Positions 17,259-24,889 of a DNA stretch of 64,000 bases are shown here, one piece after another. How positions within the stretch are numbered: the stretch's first letter is position 1; every line of letters starts with the position of its first letter. The notes under the pieces are model-generated. The model saw only the letters and a program-made list of their open reading frames with translations. It did no database searches and had not been told where the DNA came from. The DNA lies in the NCBI GenBank assembly GCA_022846075.1, contig AP025582.1, positions 62,001 through 126,000 of the forward strand, in the 5' to 3' direction. Made by a program: the position numbers and the translations under genes. This DNA comes from Oscillospiraceae bacterium (GTDB taxonomy: Bacteria > Bacillota > Clostridia > Oscillospirales > Oscillospiraceae).

Positions 17259-17968
17259 TGGAACAGCCGTTGATCCTGGTGGTGGAGGACGAGCACACCA
17301 TCAGCAACTTTATCTGCCGGGCCATGGCCTCCGCCGGGTACCGGGCCCTCCCCGCCGCCACGGGGAAAGAGGCCCTCACCCTCTTTTTCTCCCACCGGCC
17401 GGATCTGGTCCTGCTGGATCTGGGCCTGCCCGACATGGACGGGCTGGAGGTGCTGGAGCAAGTGGCCGCCGACCCCCAGAAGGATACCCCCGTCATCATC
17501 CTCTCCGCCCGGGACCGGGAGAGCGAGAAGGTGAAGGCCCTGGACATGGGGGCGGACGACTATATCGTCAAGCCCTTCGGGGTTCCCGAGGTGCTGGCCC
17601 GGATCCGCACCACCCTCCGCCACGCCCAGCGGGTCCGGGACGCGGCCCAGGGGGAGAAAAAGGAGCGCTACCAGGTGAAGGATCTGGTGGTGGACACCGC
17701 CAGCCACCAGGTTTTTGTGGGGGATCAGGAGGTCCACCTGACCCAGAATGAATTCAAGCTCATGGAGCTGCTCTGCCTCCATGCCGGAAAGGTGCTCACC
17801 TACGACTTTGTCCTCAAGCAGGTCTGGGGGCCCTACGTGGCGGGGGGAAACCAGATCCTGCGGGTCAATATGGCCAACATCCGCCGCAAGCTGGGGGAGA
17901 ATCCCTCCGAACCCAAGTATATCGTCACCGAGCTGGGTATCGGCTACCGGCTGCTGGAGGACGGGTAG
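17258..17968 (+). CDS. Response regulator, OmpR/KdpE family
   Basis: A 236-residue regulator. The receiver domain (1-120) has acidic residues VVEDEH, the phospho-acceptor Asp in LVLLDLGLPDMDG (about residue 52), and the Lys in DDYIVKPF. The C-terminal winged helix includes LTQNEFKLMELLCLHAGKVLT and RVNMANIRRKLGE, ending in TELGIGYRL. It is paired with the preceding kinase. ATG 17258 has GAGGAG 10 bp upstream; the adjacent GTG 17255 is an equal alternative adding one residue. Targets are unknown; the upstream MATE gene is an obvious candidate. Confidence 0.92.
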   Translation: MEQPLILVVEDEHTISNFICRAMASAGYRALPAATGKEALTLFFSHRPDLVLLDLGLPDMDGLEVLEQVAADPQKDTPVIILSARDRESEKVKALDMGADDYIVKPFGVPEVLARIRTTLRHAQRVRDAAQGEKKERYQVKDLVVDTASHQVFVGDQEVHLTQNEFKLMELLCLHAGKVLTYDFVLKQVWGPYVAGGNQILRVNMANIRRKLGENPSEPKYIVTELGIGYRLLEDG

Positions 17969-17976
17969 AGACAACA

Positions 17977-18016
17977 AAACAGCGGGGACAGGCAGGCTTG
18001 CCTGTCCCCGCTGTTT
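17977..18016. terminator. Bidirectional terminator between response regulator and SLH gene
   Basis: A stem of about 17 bp (AACAGCGGGGACAGGCA with its complement) has A-tract and T-tract flanks, ending the plus-strand operon and the minus-strand SLH gene. Confidence 0.9.
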
Positions 18017-18029
18017 TCTGTCCCCGCCC

Positions 18030-18812
18030 TCAGACGGGCTGGGCGGGAAGATCGGTGACCGCGTCCAGATGGAAGCGGCTTTGCAGCAGCGTGACCGGGG
18101 CCCCCGCCCCATCAGTGGCCAGAACATACTTGTAGGTGACCTCCCCGGTGGAGAGGACGCCGTCCCGGGTCTTTTCCATCACCGTGGCTCCCAGGGCGTT
18201 GTAGAGGAGCTGGGCGGTGTTTTCCCGGTTATAGGGCAGACTGGGGTCGGCGGCGTCCAGCCCGGCGAAGAGGTCGGCCTCCGGGGCGTTGGCGAAGGCG
18301 TTGGTGTTGATCTCCCAGTCGGGGCCGACGAGGCCCCAGACCTCGCTGTCGTAGCCCAGGCCCACCAGGACTACCCTGGCCAGCTCCGACCCGGTGACCA
18401 GGCCGTCGGGGTCAAAGGAGCCGTCCTCCCGGCCGGAGAACAGGCCCAGGACGGTGGCGTATTCGATATAGGGCTGGGCCCAGTGGCCGGCGATATCGGG
18501 GTAGCCGGGCCCGGCGCCGAGAGAGGGCAGAAAATCCGGGTCGGTCCAGGGCGTCTCGCCGCCGGTGACCAGCAGGGCCGCCATTTTGGCCGCCTCGGCC
18601 CGGGTCACCGCCCCGCCGGGATCGAAGGAGCCGTCTTCCTTGCCGCTGATGACGTCCAGCTTGGCCAGGGTTGCCACAGCCTGCCAGTGGGTGACGCTCT
18701 TGGCGTCGGTAAAACTGCCGGCGTCCGCCGCCCCGGCCCCCAGGGCCAGCGCGCCGGTGAGCACGGCGCCGCACAGCGCCAGGCTCAAGACCTGCTTCCA
18801 CGGTGCTTTCAT
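18030..18812 (-). CDS. S-layer homology (SLH) domain protein
   Basis: A 260-residue exported protein. A signal peptide (WKQVLSLALCGAVLTGALALGAGAADA, cut after about residue 30) is followed by SLH repeats: FTDAKSVTHWQAVATLAKLDVISGKEDGSFDPGGAVTRAEAAKM, then YPDIAGHWAQPYIEYATVLGLFSG with DGSFDPDGLVTGSELARV, and a degenerate third. The rest, ending in VTDLPAQPV, has no recognised domain. SLH domains bind pyruvylated cell-wall polymers, so this is a wall-attached protein. ATG 18812 has GGAGG at good spacing; an upstream ATG at 18872 would place non-signal sequence first. Confidence 0.88.
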   Translation of the reverse strand: MKAPWKQVLSLALCGAVLTGALALGAGAADAGSFTDAKSVTHWQAVATLAKLDVISGKEDGSFDPGGAVTRAEAAKMAALLVTGGETPWTDPDFLPSLGAGPGYPDIAGHWAQPYIEYATVLGLFSGREDGSFDPDGLVTGSELARVVLVGLGYDSEVWGLVGPDWEINTNAFANAPEADLFAGLDAADPSLPYNRENTAQLLYNALGATVMEKTRDGVLSTGEVTYKYVLATDGAGAPVTLLQSRFHLDAVTDLPAQPV

Positions 18813-19049
18813 GTCACATTCCCTCCTGTGATTTTTTTGAGTCCCGTCCGGTGGACGGGCTGAATCCAGCATAGCACCGTCCGGCGGGTTTGTAAAGCGG
18901 GGCGGGCCCTGCTGGAGGTTTAACGGTTTCTTTACGGCCCGGCCCGGCTGGTTTACAGCCTTTTAACAGCTTTTTGGATTATGATGGCACCAGAGAGAGG
19001 GAGACATCTCCCCCGCCCCGTATCCGAGAAGCGAAAGGAGCGTTCCAAG

Positions 19050-19616
19050 ATGGAAAATACGCTGAATGAACTGCTGGAGCAAAATGAGAAGGTCCTCTGG
19101 TTTGGCCGCGTGGAGAAGAGCAGGCTGCTCGACGCCCCCGACCGCCGCCGCCAGATCGCACTGTGGTGTGTGGCCGCGGTGTTCCTCATCGCCACCGTGG
19201 CCTTTGTGCTGCCTTATATGGCCGGGATCGGCCGCCCCGCCCAGGTGTTGGCCATTGCCTTTGTGGTGATCAACTTTGTCCCTCTGCTGCTGGCCAGCCG
19301 GCCCGCCCTGGACAAGGCGCTGCTGGAGGGAAAGACCCTCTACGCCGTCACCGACCGCCGGGTCATCGCCGTGGTGAAGAGCAACGTGTATGTCCTCCCT
19401 CTGGAGGGGCTGGACTTTGCCATTACCGGCCGGAGCGGGACCTGCGGCAACATCCGTTTCGGCGCCGCCGTCGGCTCCGATTCCCCCGACGACCGGGCCG
19501 ACGCGGTGCTGGGGATCCAGGACCAGCGGCAGGTCACCGGCCTGGTCTTTTACCATATCGCCGACGTGGACACCGTGGCCGGACTGCTCCGCTCGGAGGA
19601 GCGCCCCGCCGCCTGA
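19050..19616 (+). CDS. Membrane protein with bacterial PH-like domain
   Basis: A 188-residue protein. Residues 1-30 are soluble (NELLEQNEKVLWFGRVEK), followed by two membrane segments (about 32-80) and a PH-like segment with KTLYAVTDRRVIAVVKSNVY, the hallmark of bacterial PH domain proteins, then GNIRFG. A membrane-peripheral binding or regulatory role is possible; the ligand is unknown. AAAGGAG lies 9 bp before ATG 19050. It is a single gene followed by a strong terminator. Confidence 0.75.
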   Translation: MENTLNELLEQNEKVLWFGRVEKSRLLDAPDRRRQIALWCVAAVFLIATVAFVLPYMAGIGRPAQVLAIAFVVINFVPLLLASRPALDKALLEGKTLYAVTDRRVIAVVKSNVYVLPLEGLDFAITGRSGTCGNIRFGAAVGSDSPDDRADAVLGIQDQRQVTGLVFYHIADVDTVAGLLRSEERPAA

Positions 19617-19651
19617 CCAGTGAGTATTCCTTCATTTTCATCCTTTCTATT

Positions 19652-19693
19652 GGGAAAAGGGCCGCCTTTTTAGGCGGCCCTTTTCCCTTTTTT
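19652..19693 (+). terminator. Intrinsic terminator
   Basis: A 15-bp stem (GGGAAAAGGGCCGCC 19652-19666 with 19673-19687) is followed by six T residues. Confidence 0.93.
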
Positions 19694-19718
19694 GGTGAAA
19701 AATACAAGTGAATAGGGC

Positions 19719-19747
19719 TTGCATTATTCCTGTATTAGCTGTATAAT
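19719..19747 (+). promoter_or_regulatory. Promoter of amino acid ABC operon
   Basis: TTGCAT (19719-19724), a 17-bp spacer, and consensus TATAAT (19742-19747), 40 bp before the start codon. Confidence 0.8.
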
Positions 19748-19787
19748 TATGCACAGTCTTAAGGAAAGACAAAAGGAGCGAATGAAA

Positions 19788-20633
19788 ATGAAAAATTGGA
19801 AGAAGATTTTGGGCCTGGGCCTCAGCGCCGCCCTGAGCCTGTCCCTGCTGGCCTCCTGCGGCGGCGGGAACACCACCGAGAGCGCCGCACCCTCCGCCCC
19901 GGCCGAGAGCCAGGCTGTGGAGAGCCAGGGCGCCGAGAGCGCCGCCCCCGCCGAGCTGAAGACCGTGGAGGCCGGCAAGCTGCACATGTCCACCAACGCC
20001 GCCTTCCCTCCCTATGAGATGACCACCGACAACGGCGGTTTCGAGGGTATCGACGTGGAGGTGGCCGAGGCCATCGCCAAAAAGCTGGGCCTGGAACTGG
20101 TGGTGGACGACATGGACTTCGACGCCGCCCAGGTCGCCGTTCAGCAGGGCAAGAGCGATATCTGTATGGCCGGCCTTACCGTAAATGAGGAGCGGAAAGC
20201 CGTTATGGACTTCTCCGATACCTACGCCACCGGCATTCAGGTCATCATCGTGAAAGAGGGCTCCGATGTGACCCTGGACACTCTGGGCGATCAACTCATC
20301 GGCACCCAGCGGGGCACCACCGGTGAGACCTACTGCACCGATGACTACGGCGCCGATCACGTAGTCCCCTATGACAATGGCATCACCGCCGTCCAGGCCT
20401 TGATGAACGATCAGGTGGACTGTGTGGTTATTGACAGCGCCCCTGCCAGCGAGTTTGTGGCCGCCAACCCCGGCCTGGTCATTCTGGACACCGAGTATAC
20501 CAACGAGGATTATGCCATCGGCTTTGCCAAGGGCAATACCGCCCTGCTGGAGTCCGTCAACGGCGCGTTGGCGGAGCTCACCGCCGATGGTACTGTCCAG
20601 TCCATTCTTGACAAGTACATTGTTGCGGAGTAA
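19788..20633 (+). CDS. Polar amino acid ABC transporter substrate-binding lipoprotein
   Basis: A 281-residue lipoprotein of solute-binding family 3. The signal KILGLGLSAALSLSLLASC has lipobox LASC with Cys near residue 22, followed by an Ala/Glu/Ser linker. The binding domain shows NAAFPPYEMTTDNGGFEGID, then EVAEAIAKKLG, DICMAGLTVNEERKAVMDFS, and GTQRGTTGE, all family landmarks. It delivers an amino acid to the permease and ATPase encoded next; polar or basic specificity is only inferred. ATG 19788 is 9 bp from AAAGGAG, while ATG 19782 would be too close. Confidence 0.93.
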   Translation: MKNWKKILGLGLSAALSLSLLASCGGGNTTESAAPSAPAESQAVESQGAESAAPAELKTVEAGKLHMSTNAAFPPYEMTTDNGGFEGIDVEVAEAIAKKLGLELVVDDMDFDAAQVAVQQGKSDICMAGLTVNEERKAVMDFSDTYATGIQVIIVKEGSDVTLDTLGDQLIGTQRGTTGETYCTDDYGADHVVPYDNGITAVQALMNDQVDCVVIDSAPASEFVAANPGLVILDTEYTNEDYAIGFAKGNTALLESVNGALAELTADGTVQSILDKYIVAE

Positions 20634-20720
20634 AAGAGATACGGCGCAACTGGACAGAAAATGGAGAGAGGGACGGCGCAAGCCGCCCTTTTTCCTCTGT
20701 TTGAGGAAGGGGGAACGCCC

Positions 20721-21476
20721 ATGGAGGCGCTTTATCTGCAGTTATCCGCGGTGAAGGATTTAACCTTCTGGCAGGACTTTTTCTTGAAGTTTTATCGGGC
20801 CTTCATTATGGAGAACCGTTGGCAGCAATATATCAAAGGGGTTGGGACCACACTGGCGGCTACCGCCCTGGCTCTGCTGCTGGGCGTCCTGCTGGGGCTG
20901 ATCGTGGCGATGATCCGCACTGCCCACGACCAGCAGCGTCCCGGGCACCGTAATCCGGTGCTTGGTTTTATCAATGCCGTGACAAAAGTCTATGTCACCG
21001 TGATTCGCGGCACCCCCATGATGCTTCAACTGATGATCTGGATGTTCGTGGTTTTTACCTGGAGCCGGAACGCCACTATGGTGGGTATTTTTGGCCTGGG
21101 TATCAATTCAGGGGCCTATGTTTCCGAGATCATTCGGGGTGGGCTTATGAGCGTGGACGGAGGACAGGCGGAGGCGGGTCGCTCCTTGGGCCTCAATTAC
21201 GGCGACACCATGCGCTTTATCGTCATCCCCCAGGCCATTAAGGCTATCTTACCCTCTCTGGGCAACGAGTTCATTATGCTTTTAAAGGACACTTCCCTGC
21301 TGACCGTCATCGGCGGCAAGGAACTGCTCTACGCCGCCCGGGGTATCGCCAACCGCAACTATGAGCAGATGTTTCCCCTTTTTGGAGCAGCCGTCATTTA
21401 TTTGGTGCTGGTAATGCTCTTCACCTGGCTTCTGGGCAAGCTGGAAAGGAGGCTGCGGGAAAGTGATCGACGTTAA
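20721..21476 (+). CDS. Amino acid ABC transporter permease (HisM/GlnP family)
   Basis: A 251-residue permease. It has about five membrane segments, the family motif [19 protein letters not shown], and the ATPase-docking loop [33 protein letters not shown]. Reading is also open from ATG 20661, but that start lacks a ribosome site, whereas ATG 20721 follows AAGGGGG. It forms the homodimeric channel of the importer. Its end overlaps the ATPase gene by 14 bp. Confidence 0.92.
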   Translation: MEALYLQLSAVKDLTFWQDFFLKFYRAFIMENRWQQYIKGVGTTLAATALALLLGVLLGLIVAMIRTAHDQQRPGHRNPVLGFINAVTKVYVTVIRGTPMMLQLMIWMFVVFTWSRNATMVGIFGLGINSGAYVSEIIRGGLMSVDGGQAEAGRSLGLNYGDTMRFIVIPQAIKAILPSLGNEFIMLLKDTSLLTVIGGKELLYAARGIANRNYEQMFPLFGAAVIYLVLVMLFTWLLGKLERRLRESDRR

Positions 21477-22185
21477 AAACCTCTCCAAATCCTTCGGGGA
21501 CCATCTGGTGCTGGACAATATCTCCGAGCATATCTCCCCGGGGGAAAAGGTGGTCGTCATCGGCCCCTCCGGCTCGGGCAAGTCCACCTTCCTGCGCTGT
21601 CTCAACCTGCTGGAGGAGCCCACCGCCGGCACCATCACCTTCGACGGCACCGTGGTCACTGACCCCAAGACCGACATCAACGCCGTCCGGCGGCAGATGG
21701 GCATGGTCTTTCAGCACTTCAACCTCTTTCCTAACATGACCATCCGCAAAAACATTACCCTGGCCCCCGTCCGCACGGGGCTCATGAAGCAGGAGGAGGC
21801 CGACGCCGAGGCCGTCAAGCTCCTGGAGCGGGTGGGGCTGGCCGACCGGGCGGACTCCTATCCCGCCCAGCTTTCCGGCGGCCAGAAACAGCGCATCGCC
21901 ATCGTCCGGGCCCTGGCCATGAAGCCCAAGGTCATGCTCTTCGACGAGCCCACCTCCGCCCTGGACCCCGAGATGGTGGGCGAGGTACTGGACGTGATGA
22001 AGGAGCTGGCCCACGAGGGCATGACCATGGTGGTGGTCACCCACGAGATGGGCTTTGCCCGGGAGGTGGGGTCCCGGGTCCTCTTCATGGACGGCGGCCA
22101 CATCCTGGAGCAGAACACCCCGGCGGAGTTTTTCGCCAACCCCAGGGAACAGCGCACCATCGACTTTTTGTCCAAGGTGCTGTAA
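21463..22185 (+). CDS. Amino acid ABC transporter ATP-binding protein (GlnQ/HisP family)
   Basis: A 240-residue ATPase of full family length: Walker [11 protein letters not shown]-loop [11 protein letters not shown], signature LSGGQKQR, Walker [16 protein letters not shown]-loop VTHEMGFA. It starts with GTG 21463 inside the permease gene, after an AAAGGAGG site. This is the third and last gene of the importer operon. Confidence 0.95.
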   Translation: MIDVKNLSKSFGDHLVLDNISEHISPGEKVVVIGPSGSGKSTFLRCLNLLEEPTAGTITFDGTVVTDPKTDINAVRRQMGMVFQHFNLFPNMTIRKNITLAPVRTGLMKQEEADAEAVKLLERVGLADRADSYPAQLSGGQKQRIAIVRALAMKPKVMLFDEPTSALDPEMVGEVLDVMKELAHEGMTMVVVTHEMGFAREVGSRVLFMDGGHILEQNTPAEFFANPREQRTIDFLSKVL

Positions 22186-22193
22186 ATACAGAA

Positions 22194-22231
22194 AAGGCCC
22201 CGGAAACCGACAGGTTTCCGGGGCTTTGTTT
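22194..22231 (+). terminator. Intrinsic terminator after amino acid importer
   Basis: A 12-bp stem (GCCCCGGAAACC 22197-22208 with 22213-22224) is followed by TTTGTTTTTT. Confidence 0.92.
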
Positions 22232-22273
22232 TTTATGTTTTGGACCGGAGGGGGACGCCCGTCAATGACGGCA

Positions 22274-24757
22274 TTACAAGGGGGTGGCCACGCCCACCAC
22301 CTCCACGGGGACGCCGTCGGCGTTCCAGGCGGAAGGGCGGCAGGTCAGGCGGAAGGGTGCGTAGCCGCCGCCGGCCTGCCTGGCGCGGACCTGGCTCTCG
22401 GCCACCGGGGCCCCGGCGGCGATCCGGCGGTACATATCCAGATAGGCCCCCTGGTCCTCCGGGGCGATCATGCCCCGGGCCAGGAAATCCTCCAGGGAGA
22501 GCTGGGTGAGCCCTCCCAGGGCCAGGCCGGAGGCGTGTTCCGACGAGGGCAGGAACAGGGTGTTCACCTCGTAGTCATAGCTCCAAAGGTCGGGCGGGGG
22601 GAAGGGGGATGGGAGGTCCCGCTCCTCCGCCGGGGTGACGTCGGTGAGGGTGCCCGCGTAGACGCAGGCCCCGGACGGGTCGGTCTGGAGGTAGGAGGCC
22701 AGCAGGGAGAGCCGGTAAAGGGGGCCATGTTTGGAGATGGCGTGGAAAACCAGGCTGATGGGGGCGTGTTCCCGGGCGGCGGAGAGGATCTGCCGCTCCA
22801 CCGGCTCACGCTCTTCTTCCGGGAGGAGCCGCCACTCCTGATGGGCCTTGTACAGCAGCTTGTACTCCAGGGGAGTAAAGCGCAGCAGGTTTTGCAGGCG
22901 GAAGGAGAGCAGCTGGAAGGAGAGAAGCCGGTCCGGACCGATGGTAAGGTGGAACACGCTGGTGGGCAGGGCCTCCACGGTGTCGGCCAGCTCCAGCTTG
23001 GCCCCCAAAGTCTCGTGGCGGAGGGTGTCGTCCAGTAGGGTGATCAGGCAGAAGGGGCCGCCGCGCTCGCTGGAGGCCCAGCGGACCGTGCCGGTGACAT
23101 AGTGGACGGTGCGGCTGGCCGAGGTCATGCGGAAAGAGACGGGGGAGGGCTCCCCCGTGGGGGCGGCGGTGAGCAGGGCGTTCACCCGGGGCAGGTCTTG
23201 AGGATCCACAAAGTCGTTAATGGGGTCGAAGTTCTGGCGGAGGACGGTATCCCGGTCGGGAAAACCGTAGAGCTCCGCCGCGGCCTGATTGAGGTCGGCC
23301 CAGTGCCAGGCGCCGGACCGCCGGGAGTCGGGGCGGATGACCAGCATGGCGCAGCCTGCCAGGTCCAGGACCTCCCGGCCCCCCTGGAGGGCGGTGATCT
23401 CTTGGTGGGAATACTGGGGCAGGCGGTCCCAGCCCGACTGGTAGGGCAGGTCAAAGCTGCCCGCCTCCAAAAGCAGGTCAAAGCGGGCGGGTTCCACCGG
23501 CGGGGAGAAGAAGTACCCCTGGGCGATGTCGCAGCCCAAGGCTTCCATATGGGCACACTGCTCCGCCGTCTCGGGTCCCTCGCAGAGCAGAGGGGTGTTG
23601 AACTGGCGGCTGATGTAAGAGATGGAGGTGACCACGATGTCATTGCGCAGGGCCTCTCCCCGGTCGGGGCGGTCCAGGATGTAGGACTTGTCCAGCTTTA
23701 CCACGTCGAAATCCAGGTCCCGCCACAGATTCATGCTGGTGTAGCCTGAGCCGAAGTCGTCGATGGAGACCCGGTAGCCATAGGCCCGCAGCTTGGCCAC
23801 GGCGTCTTTGGCCTCGGCCGGATCATTGAGCAGGACGGTCTCGGTGAGCTCGATCTCCAGGAGATAGGGCGGGATGTTCCGGTCCCGGGCCAGGCGGTTG
23901 AGGATATCGGCGAAGTCGGCGTGGTGGAGGTGGCGGCGGGACATATTCACCGAGATGGGCACCACCGGCTTCTCCTGGGTCAACCGGGTGCGGAGATAGT
24001 CGCATACCTGCCGGAAGATGAGCTGGTCCAGGGAGAGGATGAGGTCGCTCTCCTCCATGAGGGGGATAAACTGGTCGGGGAGCACCTGCTTCCCGTCGGG
24101 GCGGTTCCAGCGGGCCAGGGCCTCCGCCCCCACGATGGCGCCGGTGTGGAGGTCCACCTTGGGCTGGAGGAAGAAAGTGAACTGTTCATTGCGCAGGCCG
24201 GAGCGGATCTCCACCTCCAGCCGTTCCCGTTCCGCCAGCTTTTCCCGCAGGCTCAGATCGAACCAGACCGCCCGGGTGCGACCCAGGGCCTTGGCCTCTT
24301 TCCGGGCCAGGTTGGCGTCATCCATGGCCTGGATGAGCCCCGTCTGCCCGCCCTCGATCCTGCAGTAGCCGCAGGAAAAGCTGATGGAGCAGTCGGGGTA
24401 CTGCCTGGCGATCCGGTCCTCCAGGGCGCACAGCGTCTGCTCCATGTTTTCCACCAGCTGGGCCATGGTGTCGGCGGCCGGGTCGTACTGGGCCAGGCGG
24501 AGAAAATGGTCGGAAAAGACCCGGCTGCACAGTACGGTGCGGCGCATGGTCTTCAGCTGGGCGCTCAGATCGGAGAGGAGCCGGTCCCCGGCGGAAAAAC
24601 CGTAGTGGTCGTTAAATTTTTTGAAACCGGTAATGTCGATGTAGCTGACTGTGAAGGCCCTGTCCTGGCCCGCAGACGCGATCAGGGCAGCGGCTTCCGT
24701 GACGAAGCCGCTGTAACTGGTAGCGGTATGAATCTGGGCGTTCGGGCTGGCGATCAT
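22274..24757 (-). CDS. GGDEF(degenerate)-EAL-PAS cyclic-di-GMP signalling protein
   Basis: An 827-residue cytoplasmic protein without membrane segments. A GGDEF-fold domain (about 30-165) has DITGFKKFND but reads FSDHF (81-85) at the active loop, so it should not make cyclic di-GMP. The EAL domain (about 180-430) keeps FFLQPK, AEALARW (Glu 212), a SVNMSRRHL motif, ELTETVL, DDFGSGYT, VKLDKSYI and CEGPETAEQ, so a working phosphodiesterase is likely. The remaining 400 residues hold two PAS-like regions (LVIRPDSRRSGAWHWADLNQAAAELYGF type, and one at the C-terminus). PAS after EAL is an unusual order. It is transcribed alone from its own promoter. Confidence 0.88.
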   Translation of the reverse strand: MIASPNAQIHTATSYSGFVTEAAALIASAGQDRAFTVSYIDITGFKKFNDHYGFSAGDRLLSDLSAQLKTMRRTVLCSRVFSDHFLRLAQYDPAADTMAQLVENMEQTLCALEDRIARQYPDCSISFSCGYCRIEGGQTGLIQAMDDANLARKEAKALGRTRAVWFDLSLREKLAERERLEVEIRSGLRNEQFTFFLQPKVDLHTGAIVGAEALARWNRPDGKQVLPDQFIPLMEESDLILSLDQLIFRQVCDYLRTRLTQEKPVVPISVNMSRRHLHHADFADILNRLARDRNIPPYLLEIELTETVLLNDPAEAKDAVAKLRAYGYRVSIDDFGSGYTSMNLWRDLDFDVVKLDKSYILDRPDRGEALRNDIVVTSISYISRQFNTPLLCEGPETAEQCAHMEALGCDIAQGYFFSPPVEPARFDLLLEAGSFDLPYQSGWDRLPQYSHQEITALQGGREVLDLAGCAMLVIRPDSRRSGAWHWADLNQAAAELYGFPDRDTVLRQNFDPINDFVDPQDLPRVNALLTAAPTGEPSPVSFRMTSASRTVHYVTGTVRWASSERGGPFCLITLLDDTLRHETLGAKLELADTVEALPTSVFHLTIGPDRLLSFQLLSFRLQNLLRFTPLEYKLLYKAHQEWRLLPEEEREPVERQILSAAREHAPISLVFHAISKHGPLYRLSLLASYLQTDPSGACVYAGTLTDVTPAEERDLPSPFPPPDLWSYDYEVNTLFLPSSEHASGLALGGLTQLSLEDFLARGMIAPEDQGAYLDMYRRIAAGAPVAESQVRARQAGGGYAPFRLTCRPSAWNADGVPVEVVGVATPL

Positions 24758-24792
24758 ATTTTTGTCCCTCTTCCAGCAACTTTTATACTTCT

Positions 24793-24820
24793 ATTTTACC
24801 GTATTTTTTCCAATATGCAA
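24793..24820 (-). promoter_or_regulatory. Promoter of GGDEF-EAL gene
   Basis: Minus strand: TTGCAT (24820-24815), a 16-bp spacer, TAAAAT (24798-24793), 36 bp before the ATG. Confidence 0.7.
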
Positions 24821-24828
24821 CCCTTTTA

Positions 24829-24862
24829 AAAAGAGCAGCGGCATTTGCCGCTGCTCTTTTGG
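24829..24862 (-). terminator. Terminator after ygfK
   Basis: A 14-bp stem AAAAGAGCAGCGGC (24829-24842 with 24847-24860) has a T-tract on the minus strand. It ends the large dehydrogenase transcript and separates it from the GGDEF-EAL promoter. Confidence 0.9.
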
Positions 24863-24889
24863 GGGTTTTTTCGTATTTTAGTGGGAAAC

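Noticed and set aside
16098-17968. Potassium-sensing KdpDE system
   Set aside because: The kinase lacks the KdpD N-terminal and USP domains and no kdpFABC genes are present, so only a KdpDE-like label is justified.
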